Shown here in pieces: positions 17,866 through 26,285 of a stretch of 64,000 nucleotides of DNA. The stretch comes from Azospirillum fermentarium. Lineage in GTDB: Bacteria; Pseudomonadota; Alphaproteobacteria; Azospirillales; Azospirillaceae. The position numbers were made by a program, and so were the translations under genes. The DNA lies in NCBI RefSeq assembly GCF_025961205.1, contig NZ_JAOQNH010000001.1, forward strand, positions 2,628,001 to 2,692,000. Reading direction: 5' to 3'. Under the pieces are notes generated by a model, which searched no databases, had not been told where the DNA came from, and saw nothing but the letters and a program-made list of their open reading frames with translations. Each line of letters starts with the position of its first letter. Position 1 is the stretch's first letter.

Positions 17866-20515
17866 GATCCGCACCACCTGCCCCTATTGCGGGGTCGGCT
17901 GCGGCGTGCTGGCGGACGTGGCCGCGGACGGGCGCATGACCGTCCGCGGCGACCCGGACCACCCGGCCAACCGCGGGCGGCTATGCTCCAAGGGCGCGGC
18001 CCTGGGGGAAACGGTGGGGCTGGCCGGGCGGCTGCTCCACCCCACGCTCGACGGACGGCGGGTGACGTGGGACCACGCCACCGCCACGCTGGCCGCCGCC
18101 ATCACCGATGCCGTCGAACGCCACGGGCCGGAGTCGGTCGCCGTCTACGCCTCCGGTCAGTTGCTGACCGAGGATTACTACATCGCCAACAAGCTGATGA
18201 AGGGCTTCATCGGATCGGGCAACATCGACACCAATTCGCGGCTGTGCATGGCCTCCACCGTCGCCGGGCACAAGCGGGCCTTCGGCGCCGACACCGTGCC
18301 CGGCACCTACGAGGATCTGGAACAGGCCGATCTGGTGGTGCTGGTGGGATCCAATCTGGCATGGTGCCACCCGGTGCTGCACCAGCGCCTGCTGGCGGCC
18401 AAGGCGGCGCGGGGCACCCGGATCGTGGTGATCGACCCGCGGCGCACCGCCACCTGCGACGCCGCCGACCTGCATCTGGCGATCCGGCCCGGCAGCGACG
18501 TGACCCTGTTCAACGGGTTGCTGGCCTGTCTGGCCGCCAACGGCCGCATCGACACCGCCTTCACCGGCGCCCACACCACCGGGATGGACGCGGCCGTCGC
18601 CGCCGCCCGCGCCGACGCGCCGTCACCGGAGGCGGTGGCCGCCGCCTGCGGCGTTCCGGCGGCGGACCTCGCCCGCTTCTACGCCCTGGCGGCCGCGACC
18701 CCGCGCATGGCCACCGTCTTTTCCCAAGGGGTGAACCAGTCGGCCCACGGCACCGACAAGGTGAACGCCATCCTGAACGTCCACCTGCTGACGGGCCGCA
18801 TCGGGCGCCCCGGCATGGGCCCGTTCTCGGTCACCGGCCAGCCCAACGCCATGGGCGGGCGCGAGGTGGGCGGGCTGGCGAACCAGCTTGCCGCCCACAT
18901 GGGCTTTTCACCCGCAGAGGTGGACCGGGTGGGCCGCTTCTGGAACGCCCCCCGCATGGCCACGCGGGAGGGGCTGAAGGCCGTGGACCTGTTCCGCGCG
19001 GTGGAGGACGGGCGCATCCGCGTGCTGTGGATCATGGGCACCAACCCGGCGGTGTCCATGCCCGACGCCGCCCGTCTGCGGGGCGCGCTCTCCCGCTGCG
19101 GTTTCGTCGCCGTGTCCGACGGCTTTGCCGACACCGACACCGCCCGGCTGGCCCGGCTGGTGCTGCCCGCCGCCCTGTGGGGGGAAAAGGACGGCACCGT
19201 CACCAATTCCGACCGCACCCTCTCGCGCCAGCGGGCCACCCTGCCGCTGCCGGGGGAGGTGCGGCCCGACTGGCGCATCGTCCGCGACGTGGCCCACGCC
19301 CTGGGCCACGGCCCGGCCTTCGCCTATGACGGCCCCGCCGCCATCTTCCGCGAGCACGCCGCCCTGTCGGCGTTCGAGAACAACGGTACGCGCGATTTCG
19401 ATATCGGCGCCCTGGCCGGTATCGCTGACGCGGCTTACGACGCGCTGGCCCCGGCGCCGTGGCCGCGCCCGGCGGGGGGGCAGCCGGTCCGCCGCCTGTT
19501 CGCCGACGGGCGGTTCTTCACCCCCGACGGCAAAGCGCGGCTGGTGCCGGTCGCCACGGGCGGGCTGGCCCGCGCGGTGGACGACGCCTTCCCCGTGCTG
19601 CTGAACACCGGCCGGGCGCGGGACCAGTGGCACACCATGACCCGCACCGGCCTGTCGCCGCGGCTGTCGGCCCACGCGCCGGAACCGTGCCTGGATGTCC
19701 ACCCCGCCGACGCCGCCCGCTGGGGGCTGACCGACGGCGGTTTCGTCCGCATCGCCACCCGCGCCGGCATGGCGGTGACCCGCGTGGCGGTCAAGGACGG
19801 GCAGCGTCCGGGCGAAGCCTTTCTGCCCATGCACTGGAACGACGGCTTCACCGCCGATTGCGCCGTGGGCCGGCTGATCGACGCGGTGCCCGACCCCGTG
19901 TCCGGCCAGCCGGAGCTGAAGGCCATGCCGGTGCGGCTGGAGCCGGTGGCCGTGCGCTGGATGGGCTGCCTGATGACCGCCGCCCCGGTTACCCCCCGCC
20001 ACGGCGGCTATTGGGCGCGGCAGACGGTGGAGGGCGGTTCCCTGCTGACCATCGCGGGGGAAGGCGCCATCCCCGACGCGGCGGCCATCGACGCGCTGCT
20101 GCCCGGCCTGCCGGCGGGGTGCGAGACGCTGGAGTACGGCGACAGCCGCCGCGGGGTTCTGCGGCGGGCGTGGGTGGACGGCACGCGGCTGGCCGGATGC
20201 CTGTTCATCGCCGCCGAGGGCGCCCTGCCGCCGCAAAGCTGGCTGTTGCGCCTGCTGGCGGGCGAGCCGCTGGAGCCGGCGGCCCGGCTGGCGGTGCTGT
20301 CGGGCCGCGCCCCCGGTGCGGTCGGCGACGACGGCAAGATCGTGTGTTCGTGTTTCCGCGTCGGGTTCAACCGGCTGGTGTCGGCCATCCGCGGCCAGTC
20401 CCTGACCTCGGTGGAGGCCATCGGCGCGGCGCTGAAGGCCGGCACCAACTGCGGCTCCTGCATTCCCGAACTGAAGGAGGTTCTTGCCCATGCCCAACGC
20501 GCTGCCGTGGCTTGA
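17858..20515 (+). CDS. nasA: Assimilatory nitrate reductase, catalytic subunit
   Basis: NasA is a molybdopterin enzyme that reduces nitrate to nitrite in the cytoplasm. The 885-residue protein opens with the [4Fe-4S] ligands CPYCGVGCGV and a later RLCSKG. Cofactor segments follow: NSRLCMAS near residue 130, VLVGSNLAWCHP, and MGTNPAVSMP near 395. A molydop-binding beta-barrel lies near 600-710 (FPVLLNTGRARDQWHT). The C-terminal 50 residues form a BFD-type [2Fe-2S] domain, CSCFRVG...NCGSC. That fused domain can receive electrons, which may explain why no separate NasB-type reductase is seen. The gene overlaps nirD by 8 bases and cobA by 26. Confidence 0.94.
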   Translation: MAEIRTTCPYCGVGCGVLADVAADGRMTVRGDPDHPANRGRLCSKGAALGETVGLAGRLLHPTLDGRRVTWDHATATLAAAITDAVERHGPESVAVYASGQLLTEDYYIANKLMKGFIGSGNIDTNSRLCMASTVAGHKRAFGADTVPGTYEDLEQADLVVLVGSNLAWCHPVLHQRLLAAKAARGTRIVVIDPRRTATCDAADLHLAIRPGSDVTLFNGLLACLAANGRIDTAFTGAHTTGMDAAVAAARADAPSPEAVAAACGVPAADLARFYALAAATPRMATVFSQGVNQSAHGTDKVNAILNVHLLTGRIGRPGMGPFSVTGQPNAMGGREVGGLANQLAAHMGFSPAEVDRVGRFWNAPRMATREGLKAVDLFRAVEDGRIRVLWIMGTNPAVSMPDAARLRGALSRCGFVAVSDGFADTDTARLARLVLPAALWGEKDGTVTNSDRTLSRQRATLPLPGEVRPDWRIVRDVAHALGHGPAFAYDGPAAIFREHAALSAFENNGTRDFDIGALAGIADAAYDALAPAPWPRPAGGQPVRRLFADGRFFTPDGKARLVPVATGGLARAVDDAFPVLLNTGRARDQWHTMTRTGLSPRLSAHAPEPCLDVHPADAARWGLTDGGFVRIATRAGMAVTRVAVKDGQRPGEAFLPMHWNDGFTADCAVGRLIDAVPDPVSGQPELKAMPVRLEPVAVRWMGCLMTAAPVTPRHGGYWARQTVEGGSLLTIAGEGAIPDAAAIDALLPGLPAGCETLEYGDSRRGVLRRAWVDGTRLAGCLFIAAEGALPPQSWLLRLLAGEPLEPAARLAVLSGRAPGAVGDDGKIVCSCFRVGFNRLVSAIRGQSLTSVEAIGAALKAGTNCGSCIPELKEVLAHAQRAAVA

Positions 20516-21323
20516 CGCCGCCCCCGTCCTGGCCGCCTGCGCCGCGGTGGCCGGTTTCCTGCGCCCCCGCCGCGGCACGGCGGAGGTGTTCCTGGTCGGC
20601 GCCGGCCCCGGCGACCCCGACCTGCTGACGGTGGCGGCGGTCAAGGCGCTGGGCCGGGCCGACGTGGTGCTGTACGACGCCCTGGTCGGCCCCGGCATCC
20701 TGGATCTGGCGCCCAAGTCCGCCCTGAGGGTGTTCGTCGGCAAGCGTTCCGGCGCCCACGCCATGGCGCAGGAGGCGATCAGCGCGCTCATCGCCGCCCG
20801 CGCGGCGGCGGGCAAGGTGGTGGTGCGGCTGAAGGGCGGCGACCCCATGATGTTCGGCCGTGCGGGCGAGGAGATCGACCATCTGAAGGCCCGCGGCATC
20901 CCGGTGACGGTGATCCCCGGCATCACGGCGGCGCTGGGCTGCGCCGCCTCCGCCGGGGTGTCGCTGACCCGCCGCGGGGTGGCGGCGACTGTGCATTTCG
21001 TTACCGCCCACCGCTGCGACGCCGGGGCCACCCCCGACTGGTCCCGTCTGGCCGACCCGGAAGGGACACTGTGCGTCTATATGGGCAAGGAGCAGGCGTC
21101 GGCGGTGCGCGGCGGCCTGCTGGCCGGCGGGCTGGACCCGGCAACGCCGGTGCTGGCCATCGAGAACGGCACCCGCCCGGACGAGCGCCGGGTGTCCGGC
21201 CCCCTCTCGGCCCTGCCGGACCTGACGGCGGCACTGGGCGGTGGCCCGGCACTGATTATCATCGGGTGGGCGGTGGCGGGGGCCGAGGCCTCATCCCCGG
21301 TGTCCGCCGCCCTCGCCGGCTGA
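20490..21323 (+). CDS. cobA: Uroporphyrinogen-III C-methyltransferase
   Basis: SUMT methylates uroporphyrinogen III at C2 and C7 to precorrin-2, the route to siroheme, which NirB needs. The 277-residue protein has the signature VFLVGAGPGDPDLLT near residue 35, then VRLKGGDPMMFGRAGEE near 115 and VIPGITAALG near 145. An N-terminal 30-residue extension precedes the domain. The CysG dehydrogenase/ferrochelatase half is absent. AAGGAGG at 20474-20480, inside the end of nasA, is nine bases from the ATG at 20490. The 3' end overlaps the convergent TetR gene by 33 bases. Confidence 0.92.
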   Translation: MPNALPWLDAAPVLAACAAVAGFLRPRRGTAEVFLVGAGPGDPDLLTVAAVKALGRADVVLYDALVGPGILDLAPKSALRVFVGKRSGAHAMAQEAISALIAARAAAGKVVVRLKGGDPMMFGRAGEEIDHLKARGIPVTVIPGITAALGCAASAGVSLTRRGVAATVHFVTAHRCDAGATPDWSRLADPEGTLCVYMGKEQASAVRGGLLAGGLDPATPVLAIENGTRPDERRVSGPLSALPDLTAALGGGPALIIIGWAVAGAEASSPVSAALAG

Positions 21324-21896
21324 GCGCAGACGGCGCAGTTCCACCAGCCCGGCGGCGGCGCGGCCCGCCGCTTCGAACCACGCCGGGTCGCGGTGCAGGA
21401 GGGAGGCGGAAAAGGCCCCGTCCAGCAGCAGCAGGATTTCCCGCGCCAGCGTCTCGGCATCGTCCAGACCGGCGGTGCGGATCTCCCCGGCCAGCCATGT
21501 GGCGAAACCGTTCTTGTGGCGGGCGCCGATGCGCACCGCCGGGTGGCCGGGCATGGACGCCAGTTCGGCGGTGGTGCGCAGGAAGCCGCAGCCCTTCCAT
21601 TTCGGGTGCGCCGCCACGCGGGCAAGATGGGCGAACACCGCCGCCACCTTGTCGCCCAGCCCGCCCTGGGCCTCGGCGAACCACGCCGCCATCTGCGCCA
21701 GGTTCGGCTGGTCGCGGGCGTCGAGATAGGCGGCGATCAGGTCGTCCTTGCTCTGGAAGTGATAGTAGAGCGTGCGCTTGGTGACGCCGGTCTTTTCCGC
21801 CACCGCGTCCATGCTCACCCGCCCGATTCCCTCGGCGTAGAACAGCTTGGAGGCGGCGGCGACGATGCGGTCGCGGGTGTCGGTGGGGCGGGCCAT
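21291..21896 (-). CDS. TetR-family transcriptional repressor
   Basis: The 201-residue protein has an N-terminal TetR helix-turn-helix: RDRIVAAASKLFYAEGIGRVSMDAVAEKTGVTKRTLYYHFQSKDDLIAAYL in overlapping family pattern (residues 7-57). The C-terminal ligand domain is unassigned. It is divergently transcribed from the enoyl-CoA hydratase gene, with a palindromic site between them, and its 3' end overlaps cobA. Regulation of the neighbouring hydratase, and of itself, is the likely role (inference from arrangement). Confidence 0.88.
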   Translation of the reverse strand: MARPTDTRDRIVAAASKLFYAEGIGRVSMDAVAEKTGVTKRTLYYHFQSKDDLIAAYLDARDQPNLAQMAAWFAEAQGGLGDKVAAVFAHLARVAAHPKWKGCGFLRTTAELASMPGHPAVRIGARHKNGFATWLAGEIRTAGLDDAETLAREILLLLDGAFSASLLHRDPAWFEAAGRAAAGLVELRRLRSAGEGGGHRG

Positions 21897-21905
21897 GGGG
21901 CAATG

Positions 21906-21927
21906 GTATACCGTACAGTGAGTATAC
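21906..21927. promoter_or_regulatory. Probable TetR operator between tetR and the hydratase gene
   Basis: Two GTATAC hexamers (21906-21911 and 21922-21927), each self-complementary, are separated by ten bases. They sit ten bases upstream of the TetR start codon. The symmetry, the position between divergent genes and overlap with likely -10 sequences fit an operator. Confidence 0.5.
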
Positions 21928-21983
21928 ACAAGCCGCCCCCGGCCCCATCCTCCCCCCATTCCCAAGACACGGAGGAAACACCC

Positions 21984-22805
21984 ATGGAACCGACGGTTCT
22001 GGTGCACATCGACGGGCCGGTGGCGACGCTGACGCTGAACCGCCCGCACAAGCTGAACGCGCTGAATTACACGCTGATCGACACGCTGCTGTCCCATCTG
22101 GACGCCATCGAGAGCGATCCCGCCGTGCGCGGCGTGATCCTGACCGGCGCGGGGGAGCGGGCCTTTTCCGCCGGGGGCGACATTCCCGAATTCGCCCGTT
22201 CGGTCGCGGATGGGGCGGACACGGCCCGGCGCGATTTCGTCGCCCGCGGCCAGCGCCTGACCGCCCGCATCGAGGCGTTCCGCAAGCCCATCGTGGCGGC
22301 GGTCAACGGCCTGGCCTATGGCGGCGGCTGCGAGGTGACGGAGGCCGCGCCTCTGGCGGTGGCAAGCGAACAGGCGCTGTTCGCCAAGCCGGAAATCAAG
22401 CTCGGGATGCCGCCCACCTTCGGCGGCACCCAGCGTCTGCCCCGTCTGGCCGGGCGCAAGCGGGCCATGCAGCTTCTGCTGACCGGGGAGAGCTTTTCCG
22501 CCGCCCGCGCGCTCGACCTCGGCCTCGTCAACGCGGTGGTGCCCCATGACGACCTGCTGCCGGCGGCGCGGGATCTGCTGGACCGCATCCTCGTCCATTC
22601 CCCGCTGGCGGTGGCGACGATCCTGACCGCTGTGACCCGCGGCATCAACCTGCCCATCGCCGAAGGGCTGCTGGTGGAAGCCGAGCAGTTCGCCCGCATG
22701 GCCCCCACCGCCGACCTGCGCGAGGGGCTGGACGCCTGGATCGCCCGGCGGCGCCCGGATTACCGCGGGTCGTGGTTCGCCACGGCACCGGGCGCCCCGC
22801 GGTAA
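21984..22805 (+). CDS. Enoyl-CoA hydratase/isomerase (crotonase) family protein
   Basis: The 273-residue crotonase-fold protein has LNRPHKLNALNYTLIDTL near residue 18, the oxyanion-hole segments FSAGGDIPEF near 62 and NGLAYGGGCEVTEAAPLAVA near 107, and PEIKLGMPPTFGGTQRLPRLAG near 135. Glu/Asp placement is compatible with hydratase chemistry, but the substrate is unknown. GGAGG at 21971-21975 precedes the ATG. It is divergent from a TetR repressor, which may sense an acyl-CoA. Confidence 0.88.
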   Translation: MEPTVLVHIDGPVATLTLNRPHKLNALNYTLIDTLLSHLDAIESDPAVRGVILTGAGERAFSAGGDIPEFARSVADGADTARRDFVARGQRLTARIEAFRKPIVAAVNGLAYGGGCEVTEAAPLAVASEQALFAKPEIKLGMPPTFGGTQRLPRLAGRKRAMQLLLTGESFSAARALDLGLVNAVVPHDDLLPAARDLLDRILVHSPLAVATILTAVTRGINLPIAEGLLVEAEQFARMAPTADLREGLDAWIARRRPDYRGSWFATAPGAPR

Positions 22806-22853
22806 CCGCCGGCCCCATCCGCCATCACCCTCTGTGGCTGTACGGGCCGGGCG

Positions 22854-23228
22854 TCAGGAATGATGACCGCCCTCGTGATGCTCATGGGGGTGGTGGGGAT
22901 CGGCGGCGGGTTTGACCGTGCCGGCGAAATAATCGCGGATAGCGGTCAGGGGGTCGGTTTCGCTGGTGATGACCGGCTCGATGCCGCGGCGGCGCAGATG
23001 GTTGATGAAGCCCTGGCCGGAGGTGCCGGCAACCAGCACCTGCACCGCGTCGATGGGGTGCGGCGCGCCGTCGCCATGGAGGTGCAGCACCATGTCGTCG
23101 GTCAGGTCCAGGCGCCCGGCGGCCACCGGCCCGGCCCCCGCCTCGGCGTCGAACAGCAGGAAGCTGCGGGCACGCCCGCCGTGGGTGGCGATAGTCTGGC
23201 CGTCCTGGGTGGCGATGGCGAATTTCAT
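22854..23228 (-). CDS. NifX/NafY-like (FeMo-co-binding fold) protein with His tail
   Basis: The 124-residue protein has the dinitrogenase iron-molybdenum cofactor fold: MKFAIATQDGQTIATHGGRARSF at the start and IDAVQVLVAGTSGQGFINHLRRRGIEPVIT near residue 65-90. The last 15 residues are His-rich (DPHHPHEHHEGGHH) and could bind metal. Such stand-alone proteins occur outside nif clusters, and nothing else here is nitrogenase-related. It faces the Crp/Fnr gene divergently across about 150 bases. Confidence 0.75.
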   Translation of the reverse strand: MKFAIATQDGQTIATHGGRARSFLLFDAEAGAGPVAAGRLDLTDDMVLHLHGDGAPHPIDAVQVLVAGTSGQGFINHLRRRGIEPVITSETDPLTAIRDYFAGTVKPAADPHHPHEHHEGGHHS

Positions 23229-23379
23229 GGTGCGGTTCTCGTCGGGGAAAATCCATAAGGGAGTTGGCAGAATAAGCCGGCCCGAAAACCGCTGCCACAA
23301 CGGAATGAACGCATCACCAACCACCCGCCCCACCACGGCGCATCTGGTCAAACGGGCCGCTGCCGTGTCATAAGGAAGA

Positions 23380-24129
23380 ATGCCCGATGGATCACCCGAA
23401 GAGCACGGATCACGTCCGTTGAAGAAAACCGATATCGTCGCCGCGTGGCAGGGTCTTGCCAATTGCAAGGGCTGCGGCGTGCGGGATCTTGCGCTGTTCG
23501 CCGATCTGACGGAACAGGATTTCAATCTGATCCATCTGCCCATCGACGAGCTGCTGATCGGTCCCGGCGCGCCGCTGTACCATCTGGGCGATGATCCGTC
23601 GGCGGTGTTCACCGTGCGCAGCGGGCTGGTGAAGCTGGTGCAATATTCCCCCAACGGCGGCCAGCGCATCGTACGGTTGCTGCGCCGGGGCGACACCGCC
23701 GGGCTGGAAGCGGTGCTGGGCGAGCCGTACCAGCACACCGCCATCGCCATTCACCCGGTGCTGACCTGCCGCATCCCCCGCGCGGTGATCCAGCGCCTGT
23801 CCAATGAAACGCCCCGTCTGCACCAGCAGCTTCTGCGCCGCTGGCACAAGGCGGTGGAGCGTGCCGACGCCTTTCTGGTGGAGCTGGGCACCGGCACCGC
23901 GCGGGCGCGGGTGGCGCGGCTGTTCCTGACCCTGGTCAACGACGACGAGGCCAGCACCGAATGCGACCTGTTCGGGCGCGAGGACGTGGGCGCCATGCTG
24001 GGCATCACCACCGAAACCGCCAGCCGCATGGTGGCGGAATTCAAACGCCAGGGGCTGGTGACCGAACTGCGGCCCAACCACTTCGCCTGTGACATCGACG
24101 CCCTTCAGGCCATCGCCGACGAAGGGTGA
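23380..24129 (+). CDS. Crp/Fnr-family transcriptional regulator
   Basis: The 249-residue protein has a cyclic-nucleotide-binding fold (residues 40-150) and a C-terminal HTH (EDVGAMLGITTETASRMVAEFKRQGLV, near 205). The recognition helix has ETASR, close to the FNR E-SR pattern. Near the N-terminus CKGC keeps two Cys of the FNR iron-sulfur motif and a central Cys sits in LTCRIP, but the third N-terminal Cys is missing. Oxygen sensing by a [4Fe-4S] cluster is therefore doubtful. Its target is unknown. Confidence 0.85.
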   Translation: MPDGSPEEHGSRPLKKTDIVAAWQGLANCKGCGVRDLALFADLTEQDFNLIHLPIDELLIGPGAPLYHLGDDPSAVFTVRSGLVKLVQYSPNGGQRIVRLLRRGDTAGLEAVLGEPYQHTAIAIHPVLTCRIPRAVIQRLSNETPRLHQQLLRRWHKAVERADAFLVELGTGTARARVARLFLTLVNDDEASTECDLFGREDVGAMLGITTETASRMVAEFKRQGLVTELRPNHFACDIDALQAIADEG

Positions 24130-24166
24130 TCGGCCGCGCCCGCCGGTTGAGGGAAAAGAAAAAGAG

Positions 24167-25468
24167 TCAGTCGCCGCGCGACTCCGGCACGCCCATGATG
24201 CCGTTGGGGCGGAAGATCAGAAACAGCGTCAAAAGGCCGAACGCCACGATGTCCTTGTAGGCGATGGCGAAATAGCCGGACCAGAAGGTCTCGATCACCC
24301 CCAGCAGCGCGCCCCCCAAAAGCGCGCCCGGCACCGATCCCACGCCGCCCACCACCGCCGCGGCCAGGGCTTTGAAGCCCACCTGATAGCCGGTGTAGAA
24401 ATTGACCCCGCCGTAATAGAGCGCGATCACGCACCCCGCCGCGCCCGCGCACGCCCCGCCCAGCAAAAAGGTCAGCGCCACCGTGCGCGGCACATGCACC
24501 CCCAGCAATTCCGCCGTGGGCAGATGGTCGGTGCAGGCCCGGTGCGTGCGGCCAAAGGCGGTGCGGTGCATGATCCACCACAGCCCGCCGGCAAACGCCC
24601 CTGCCAGCCCCAGAATGACGAGCTGCGCGGTCAGCACCGTCAGGGTGAAGCCCCCCGCCTCCATCAGATCGTGGCGCTGGGCCAGCACCGGCGGCGGCCA
24701 CCATTCCCGCGCGCCCTGCAACAGCCGCGTGCCCTCCTGCATGGCGATGCCCAGCCCGACGGCGGCGATCAGCGGCGTGTGGCTGCGCACTCCCTGCAAA
24801 TGACGGAACACCAGCCGGTTCATGGTCCAGCCATAGGCCCCGCCGATCAGCATCGACAGGGCCAACACCAGCACCAGCGCCGGCACGAACGCCTGCGCGC
24901 CCCCCATGGACAAACCGGCCATGGCCATGGCGGCGACGATGGCCCCCAGCATGGTCAATTCGCCCATGGCCAGGTTGATTTGCCCCAGAATGCCGTAAAT
25001 CAGCGTGTATCCCACCGCCAGCAGCCCATAGACGCAGGCCACGGTGATGGCATTCACCAGTTGCTGCGCCAGGAACAGCAGCGGTTTCCACGGCGACGGC
25101 GCCACCGGCTGAACCGGCCCCGCCTGAACCGCCGGCAGCGGCAGCCGCGCCCACAGCCGCAGCATGGTGAAGCGCATGGGCGTCAGAACGCCGGTGCGGC
25201 TGGTCGCCACCGCCTCCAGCGTATGGCGCCCGGCGTCAAGAAAGCGTCCGGCAAAACGGCAGGCGATCCAGCGGTTCACACCGCCGGTCTCATAGGCGAC
25301 GATCAGGGTGTTTTCACCCTCGTGCCGTTGGTCGAGGATGCGGGCCGGCTGGTCTTCAAAGGCGGGGATCAGGCGGCGGCACAGGGTGGATTGTTCGGCA
25401 TCGACGCCGCACCCGGCCAGCAGCACCCCGGCCACCAGCAGCCACAGCCAGCGGCCCCAGCCGCTCAC
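24167..25468 (-). CDS. LivH-type branched-chain amino acid ABC permease with N-terminal lipoprotein-like domain
   Basis: From about residue 135 the protein is a LivH-family permease with 8-9 membrane segments: NAITVACVYGLLAVGYTLIYGILGQINLAMGE, then AVVGGVGSVPGALLGGALLGVIE near the end. Before it lies a 130-residue extension: a hydrophobic segment with a lipobox-like LLAGC, then a soluble part with two Cys (TLCRR, IACRF). The GTG start at 25468 overlaps the cupin stop as GTGA. No LivM, LivG, LivF or binding protein is present nearby, so it is an orphan here. It converges on the Crp/Fnr gene. Confidence 0.82.
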   Translation of the reverse strand: MSGWGRWLWLLVAGVLLAGCGVDAEQSTLCRRLIPAFEDQPARILDQRHEGENTLIVAYETGGVNRWIACRFAGRFLDAGRHTLEAVATSRTGVLTPMRFTMLRLWARLPLPAVQAGPVQPVAPSPWKPLLFLAQQLVNAITVACVYGLLAVGYTLIYGILGQINLAMGELTMLGAIVAAMAMAGLSMGGAQAFVPALVLVLALSMLIGGAYGWTMNRLVFRHLQGVRSHTPLIAAVGLGIAMQEGTRLLQGAREWWPPPVLAQRHDLMEAGGFTLTVLTAQLVILGLAGAFAGGLWWIMHRTAFGRTHRACTDHLPTAELLGVHVPRTVALTFLLGGACAGAAGCVIALYYGGVNFYTGYQVGFKALAAAVVGGVGSVPGALLGGALLGVIETFWSGYFAIAYKDIVAFGLLTLFLIFRPNGIMGVPESRGD

Positions 25469-25947
25469 GGAACGGAGGGGCTCCACCCCGGCGGGGCCAG
25501 CTCGAAACCGGCGAAGTCGAAGGCCGGCGACACCGAACACCCGACCAGCGTCCATCCCCCCAGCGGGCGCGCCGCCTGCCACGCATGGGCCGGCACCACG
25601 CCCTGGGGCCGTTCGCCGTGGGACAGCCGGCTGCCCAGCCGGACCGTTTCGATCCCCCGCCCCTCTTCGGCGATGGACAGGTCGAGCGCTGCCCCGGCGT
25701 ACCAGTTCCAGATTTCCACCGCATCGACCCGGTGCCAGTGGGACACCTCCCCGGCCTGGAGGAGGAAATAGATCATGGTGACCGCCCCGCGCTGCCCGTC
25801 GGGGGCCGGCGCGCGGTAGGTCTCCACAAAGTGCCCGCCCTCGGGGTGCGGGGCCATGCCGAGCCGCGCGATGATGGCGGCGGCGTCCAGGGCGGGGTCG
25901 AGGGAAAACCAGTCGGGAACGGGCGTGGTGGTCAGTGTGGCGGTCAC
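25465..25947 (-). CDS. Cupin family protein (DUF985)
   Basis: The 160-residue cupin has the DUF985 pattern: IIARLGMAPHPEGGHFVETYRAP near residue 25, TMIYFLLQAGEVSHWHRVDAVEIWNWYAG near 60-85 and GWTLVGCSVSPAFDFAGFELAP near the end. His residues in HWHR and the Glu of EIW are likely metal ligands. The GTG at 25947 is chosen because GGAG lies five bases upstream; an in-frame ATG at 26028 would overlap the preceding gene. Substrate unknown. Confidence 0.82.
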   Translation of the reverse strand: MTATLTTTPVPDWFSLDPALDAAAIIARLGMAPHPEGGHFVETYRAPAPDGQRGAVTMIYFLLQAGEVSHWHRVDAVEIWNWYAGAALDLSIAEEGRGIETVRLGSRLSHGERPQGVVPAHAWQAARPLGGWTLVGCSVSPAFDFAGFELAPPGWSPSVP

Positions 25948-25960
25948 GGCGGCTCCGGCG

Positions 25961-26164
25961 TCAGGCGGCGCCACCGGCCAGACGGTGCGCCACCCCGCGA
26001 GCCTGCATGAATTCCACACAGCGGTCAATCAGGCGGGAGTCCAGGTAAACCGCCCAGCGGCTTTGGAACCCGGCTTCCTCGTACCGCAGTTCAACGCGGT
26101 GGGAGCCCCTGCGCATTTCATAATGATGGGACGTCCGTTGCGTCCAGCTTGACCTTTCGGACAT
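25961..26164 (-). CDS. Small hypothetical protein
   Basis: This 67-residue soluble protein starts MSERSSWTQRTSHHYEMRRG and has a predicted strand-strand-helix layout (VELRYEEAGF, WAVYLDSRLIDRCVEFMQARG). GAGG is seven bases before the ATG. It sits 13 bases upstream of the cupin gene and is probably the first gene of that operon. I do not recognise the family. Confidence 0.6.
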   Translation of the reverse strand: MSERSSWTQRTSHHYEMRRGSHRVELRYEEAGFQSRWAVYLDSRLIDRCVEFMQARGVAHRLAGGAA

Positions 26165-26285
26165 GGGAAAACCTCGCATCAAGTCACGTCGTTACCGTGA
26201 TCCTGACTCTATTCGATTAAATATTTCCTAACAAGGCCGCTCAGAGACACAACAAGAAAGTGGTGGCGTAACCCCATGGGTTTTT

